NCBI RefSeq assembly: GCF_001590685.1
Contig: NZ_CP014616.1
Location: 1,425,001-1,489,000 of the forward strand
Length of the DNA: 64,000 nucleotides
Origin: Sporosarcina psychrophila
GTDB lineage: Bacteria; Bacillota; Bacilli; Bacillales_A; Planococcaceae
Reading direction: 5' to 3'
In this document: piece after piece, positions 60,189-64,000 of the stretch
Position numbering within the stretch: the stretch's first letter is position 1
How the letters are laid out: the number at the start of each line of letters is the position of its first letter
Program-made: the position numbers and the translations under genes
The notes under the pieces: generated by a model
Told to the model about the DNA's origin: nothing
The model's input: only the letters and a program-made list of their open reading frames with translations
Databases searched by the model: none

Positions 60189-61010
60189 CTATATGTTGAA
60201 CAAATGAATATGGCGTATGCGCTTTACAAGGGCTTTTGGGAGGTCACTGAAAAAGCCTTAGTACTTGGAATGGTTTAGGATTCCCACTAATACCGCTTCG
60301 ACGCTTTGTGGATGCCTCCCGCGATAAGCCAGAAAGAAGACCACATGGGAGGGATTGAACTGCATCCCTCCTTAGTCTTATCGCTCCGGCTACCACGAAG
60401 ACGCGCCTTCGCTAGATGGTCTATGTGAGAAAGAGCTTTTCATTATCTGTGATGCAATTTGCAAGTTGGAGCACGTCTTTCTTGAATATAAGTAGTATCA
60501 ACTAGTAATCACCTTATAATCTCAGCATATACATCTCGAAATTACATTTCTCTCGATAATGAACACCCTAGTGCACGCGCGGCAAAGGGGTCGCCAAAGC
60601 GCCAAGCGCTCTACAATCCACACCCCAAATTAAGAGGAAACTGAAAAAGTTCTTTTTTATAGTAAGAACTAGTTGATTGTAGTGAAGAGCGGTGACTCCA
60701 GCGGGAACAGCGCGAGCTGAAGACCCCGCAGGAAGAGCCGTTACGCAGAACGGCTTTTGCGAGCAAAAGCGCTAGCGTTGGGAGCACGGGGCAAGAATGC
60801 CTTAATTTCTGCAAAGAACGCAGAAATACGGCAAATAGAACCCTTTGCTGTTCGATTGGCTGAAGCCGTGCCCGCGGAAAGCGTCCGCTCGGAACGGAAA
60901 TCAACGGGATTGAAGGAAATCGTACTTTTTCAGTGGACTCCGAATTAAAACGCTCTCCTTATTGAGCGCCACGGAAGATTCAATGGGATTCTTTAATTCA
61001 ACATATATAG
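60189..61010. repeat. 822-bp terminal-inverted-repeat element (inverted copy of 34661-35168)
   Basis: It starts ctatatgttgaacaaatgaa and ends gattctttaattcaacatat+atag, the reverse of the 34661 element, with about 85-90 percent similarity by eye. The extra length is a second element inserted at 60634-60942. No gene. Confidence 0.8.
60634..60942. mobile_element. 309-bp nested element with target duplication
   Basis: It interrupts the 60189 element at a site that is uninterrupted in the 34661 copy. Ends gaggaaactgaaaaagt and (reverse complement of the right end) cggagtccactgaaaaagt form imperfect inverted repeats. aattaa occurs on both sides (60628-60633 and 60943-60948) but once in the empty site. 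The interior gactccagcgggaacagcgc is a block common in Bacillales genomes. Encodes nothing, so it is non-autonomous. Confidence 0.75.
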
Positions 61011-61166
61011 TATGTAAATGGGGATTGAATACACGTTTCCCATTTATGTAATAGTAATGATAAGTGATGAAAAATGAAAAGAGTATCCAATTATTGTTTA
61101 CGCATTCTTGAAGTCGGTATACTTAATGCCTCTCTGAAACAATAGAAATTAGATATGAATAAAGAA

Positions 61167-61195
61167 TTGGAATATTTAAAAGTTTGTGTTATAGT
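61167..61195 (+). promoter_or_regulatory. SigA promoter of the mmgD leader
   Basis: TTGGAA (61167-61172), a 17-base spacer and TATAGT (61190-61195), about 35 bases upstream of the cobalamin aptamer. Confidence 0.7.
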
Positions 61196-61231
61196 CAAGG
61201 GGATATTTCGATAATTGAATATGTGTAAAAA

Positions 61232-61545
61232 TAGGTGCGGATTAATACTGATGTATTGGTCTGCTTAAAAGGGAAGTTCGGTGAGAATCCGACGCTGTCC
61301 CGCAACTGTAAATGGGAGCGATTTCGTTTAAACCACTGCTTTTTATAAAAAAGTGGGAAGGTACGAATAGCAATGATCATTAGCCAGGAGACCTGCCTCT
61401 TTTTATAACACATGTTGACCTACGAGGATAGGGGGTGTTAAGGACGCGCGGATGAGCTATGCCTATTTTTAGCAGGCAGCTTTCTTTTAGTTGGGATTCT
61501 GGCGCTCTTTAACAACTTCTCTTATGAAGTTGTTTTTTTTATGGT
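61232..61545 (+). promoter_or_regulatory. Cobalamin riboswitch with terminator
   Basis: The B12 aptamer is complete: ggtctgcttaaaagggaa, the aatccgacgctgtcccgcaa core with actgtaa, the P7-P9 side stem (ccactgc / gtgggaagg), and the B12-box end agccaggagacctgcc (61381-61397). A terminator stem acaacttc / gaagttgt with T7 is at 61511-61540. In this class B12 binding favours termination, so downstream genes should be expressed when B12 is scarce. Confidence 0.93.
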
Positions 61546-61599
61546 CAGAAATAAGGGGAAGCGCTGCGAACAGATACAATAGGATAATTTTTGGTGAAG

Positions 61600-61613
61600 T
61601 GAAAGCGTTTACA
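61600..61613 (+). promoter_or_regulatory. cre site (CcpA)
   Basis: tgaaagcgtttaca matches the catabolite-responsive consensus at every conserved position. It lies between the riboswitch terminator and mmgD, where CcpA would act as a roadblock. Confidence 0.75.
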
Positions 61614-61653
61614 AATCTCAGAGTCATAACCATTCAGATTGGGGGAAAATAGT

Positions 61654-62784
61654 ATGACGAATACACTTACATTTTTACCAGGACTTGAAGGCGTGATTGC
61701 CACTGAAACATCCATTTCGCTGCTCGATACGGAATTGGGTCAGATTATTATCAAAGGATACGATTTAATCGAGCTTTCAAAAACAAAAGGGTATCTTGAT
61801 ATTGTCCACTTGCTAATGGAAAATACCTTGCCGTCTGATACTGAAAAAGCAGGTGTGGCAGATAAATTGAAAAAAGAGCATGGTGTGCCAGAAGGTGTCA
61901 CAAAGATTTTGCAAGCATTGCCTAAAGAGACACATCCAATGGACGCATTGCGAACTGGGATATCTGCTTTAGCAGGCTATGATAAGGAAATTGATCAGCA
62001 CACTCTAGCTATCAATAAAAAAAGAGCTTACGAGTTACTTGGCAAAATTCCGGAAATAATTGCGAACAGCTTTCACATTTTACAGGAAGAGGAACAAATC
62101 CTTCCGTTGAAAGAATTGTCATACAGTGCTAATTTCCTTTATATGATTACGGGGAGGAAACCGACAGAGTTGGAAGAATCTATTTTTGACCAGTCGCTAC
62201 TACTTTATAGCGAGCACGAAATGCCAAATTCCACCTTCACCGCAAGGGTAATTGCCTCGACGTTTTCGGATTTATATGGTGCATTGACTGGAGCGGTTGC
62301 TTCTTTAAAGGGCTATTTACATGGAGGAGCGAATGAAGCAGTCATGAATATGCTTTTAGAGGCTGGTTCTGTTGACGCATTTGAATTGTTATTAGAAAAG
62401 CGTTTACGTGATAAAGAGAAAATTATGGGGTTTGGTCATCGAGTCTATATGAAAAAGATGGATCCAAGGGCCTTGGTAATGAAGGATGCTTTAAAGGAGT
62501 TATGTGCGCTAAAGGGTGACGATCTCCTTTACCGAATGTGTGAGGCGGGAGAAACCATAATGGAGAGAGAGAAAGGACTTTATCCAAATCTAGATTATTA
62601 CGCGGCACCGGTATATTGGATGCTGGGCATTCCAATCCCATTATACACACCAATCTTTTTTGGTTCGAGAACAGTAGGATTGTGTGCGCATGTTATTGAA
62701 CAACATGAAAATAATCGTTTATACCGTCCAAGGGTTCATTATATAGGCGAACGACACAGCATTCATTCAACTGGGGAGTTGTAA
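61654..62784 (+). CDS. mmgD: 2-Methylcitrate synthase / citrate synthase II (MmgD)
   Basis: About 376 aa, nearly co-linear with B. subtilis MmgD. Catalytic residues: His in SEHEMPNST, His in GFGHRVYMKKMDPRA, and Asp in YPNLDYYAAPVYWMLGIP. It condenses propionyl-CoA with oxaloacetate, the first step of the methylcitrate cycle. ATG 61654 is 7 bases after GGGGGA. Preceded by the cobalamin riboswitch and cre. Confidence 0.93.
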   Translation: MTNTLTFLPGLEGVIATETSISLLDTELGQIIIKGYDLIELSKTKGYLDIVHLLMENTLPSDTEKAGVADKLKKEHGVPEGVTKILQALPKETHPMDALRTGISALAGYDKEIDQHTLAINKKRAYELLGKIPEIIANSFHILQEEEQILPLKELSYSANFLYMITGRKPTELEESIFDQSLLLYSEHEMPNSTFTARVIASTFSDLYGALTGAVASLKGYLHGGANEAVMNMLLEAGSVDAFELLLEKRLRDKEKIMGFGHRVYMKKMDPRALVMKDALKELCALKGDDLLYRMCEAGETIMEREKGLYPNLDYYAAPVYWMLGIPIPLYTPIFFGSRTVGLCAHVIEQHENNRLYRPRVHYIGERHSIHSTGEL

Positions 62785-62866
62785 CTGGCCGTTCACGACA
62801 ACAGCGATACACTAGGCATCACTTAGTACTATTCTAAACAAATTGAAAGCGGAAAGGAAGAGTTAG

Positions 62867-64000
62867 ATGTTGAAATTGAAAGAACAAATGACAATGGATA
62901 CACTGATAGAGGAAATTACGGACTATGTTTTAAATAAAGAAATTACAAGCGAGGAAGCATATAAGACAGCACATAATGTGTTAATAGATACAATCGGGTG
63001 TGGAATATTGGCATTAAGCTATCCGGAGTGTACGAAATTACTAGGACCTGTAGTACCGGGTACTATTGTTCCAAATGGCAGTCGTGTACCTGGTACATCG
63101 TATGTACTGGACCCGGTCCAAGGCGCATTTAATATTGGCTGCATGATACGATGGCTCGATTATAATGACACATGGTTAGCTGCTGAATGGGGTCATCCGT
63201 CCGATAATTTAGGTGGCATTTTAGCTACAGCGGATTATCTAAGCCGTTTACGTCTCTCGGAAGGAAAAAAACCACTTGTTGTACGTGATGTATTGGAAAT
63301 GATGATTAAAGCACATGAAATTCAAGGCGTACTGGCATTAGATAATAGTTTGAACCGTGTTGGACTTGACCATGTTCATTTCGTCAAAATTGCTACAACT
63401 GCGGTCGTCACCAAAATGCTTGGCGGGGGACGTACAGAAATAAATAATGCGTTGACAAATGCCTGGATTGATGGCGCAAGCCTTAGAACGTATCGTCATG
63501 CACCTAATACCGGTTCACGAAAATCGTGGGCAGCAGGAGATGCAACGAGTAGGGGTGTACGACTGGCGATGATGGCAATGACAGGCGAAATGGGTTACCC
63601 GACAGCGCTATCCGCTCCGGAGTGGGGATTCCAAGATGTTTTATACAATCAAAAGGAATTAACACTGGCACGTCCTTTAGACTCTTATGTGATGGAGAAT
63701 ATACTGTTTAAAGTATCGTATCCAGCCGAGTTCCATGCGCAAACAGCGGCGGAATGTGCCATTATCCTGCATCAGGAGATAAAGGAGCGACTTGATGATA
63801 TTGAAAAAATTACAATCACGACACATGAATCTGCTATTCGGATTATCGATAAAGTAGGTCCGCTTAACAACCCCGCTGACCGTGACCATTGCATCCAATA
63901 CATTACGGCACTTGGTTTACTATATGGCGATGTTGTTGCAGATCATTATGAAGATGACGTGGCAAATGACTCACGAATCGATCAATTAAGAAATAAAATG
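62867..64000 (+). CDS. mmgE: 2-Methylcitrate dehydratase (PrpD/MmgE), truncated by window end
   Basis: The frame stays open for 378 codons to the window edge. [23 protein letters not shown], the [39 protein letters not shown] active-site region, and [18 protein letters not shown] followed by [17 protein letters not shown] match PrpD. It dehydrates 2-methylcitrate to cis-2-methylaconitate. ATG follows GGAAAGGAAG, 82 bases after mmgD, so the pair forms an operon. A methylisocitrate lyase gene would be expected next, outside the window. Confidence 0.92.
   Translation, partial: MLKLKEQMTMDTLIEEITDYVLNKEITSEEAYKTAHNVLIDTIGCGILALSYPECTKLLGPVVPGTIVPNGSRVPGTSYVLDPVQGAFNIGCMIRWLDYNDTWLAAEWGHPSDNLGGILATADYLSRLRLSEGKKPLVVRDVLEMMIKAHEIQGVLALDNSLNRVGLDHVHFVKIATTAVVTKMLGGGRTEINNALTNAWIDGASLRTYRHAPNTGSRKSWAAGDATSRGVRLAMMAMTGEMGYPTALSAPEWGFQDVLYNQKELTLARPLDSYVMENILFKVSYPAEFHAQTAAECAIILHQEIKERLDDIEKITITTHESAIRIIDKVGPLNNPADRDHCIQYITALGLLYGDVVADHYEDDVANDSRIDQLRNKM

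Noticed and set aside
60611..60948. Overlapping ORFs on both strands in the nested element
   Set aside because: They follow from its GC-rich palindromic composition; no start signals.
1..64000. rRNA and tRNA genes
   Set aside because: No stretch with 16S/23S/5S landmarks or tRNA cloverleaf signatures (GGTTCGANTCC with paired arms) was found by eye.

Overview
The window looks like chromosome from a low-GC, endospore-forming member of the Bacillales, most likely Planococcaceae (Sporosarcina-like). The grounds are close matches by eye to Bacillus families (MtnE, MetNPQ, YvgN, MmgD/PrpD, LtaS, OpuD, a KatX-like catalase, a SpoIIP fragment), AGGAGG-type ribosome binding sites with frequent TTG/GTG starts, Gram-positive regulatory RNAs (S-box, cobalamin), and dispersed repeats of the kind common in this group. 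Genus is inference.

Layout. 1-18.97 kb is mostly ordinary: a uracil-DNA glycosylase-type protein, a GNAT enzyme, methionine metabolism (mtnE, then a SAM riboswitch and metNPQ), oligoendopeptidase F, a frameshifted DUF4181 gene, an AHSA1/ArsR pair, a two-component system, small membrane proteins, an erythromycin-esterase family enzyme, and a NagZ-type lipoprotein. Dispersed repeats sit in many gaps.

19.4-29.7 kb is an accessory region. Small, unrelated single genes (SMI1/KNR4, DUF1871, lipoprotein, tiny membrane proteins, GNAT, DinB-like, serine hydrolase, VOC), nearly all on + and each with its own RBS, are separated by related intergenic sites. The commonest site is a + oriented hairpin of about 21 bases with a conserved GGGGCAG-type loop. 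It is often preceded by a CTAACGGGTGC block and a built-in terminator just after the previous stop codon. This resembles an integron-type cassette array, but no recombinase is visible in the window.

29.9-53.9 kb carries stress, efflux and redox modules, several with their own regulator and visible operator: HxlR/MFS/YvgN, TetR/FabF (probably leaderless), LTA synthase, MarR/quinone reductase, catalase, YitT, ketopantoate reductase beside a remnant of a second copy, DsbA-like/HxlR/nitroreductase, fosmidomycin-type and other MFS pumps, OpuD, and a pair of protein phosphatases. 54-61 kb has small conserved genes in repeat-rich gaps, including a TIR element with a second element nested in it and a plausible target duplication.

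The window ends with a cobalamin riboswitch, a terminator and a cre site in front of mmgD (2-methylcitrate synthase) and prpD/mmgE (cut by the window edge). This arrangement suggests that the B12-independent route of propionyl-CoA disposal is switched on when B12 is scarce.
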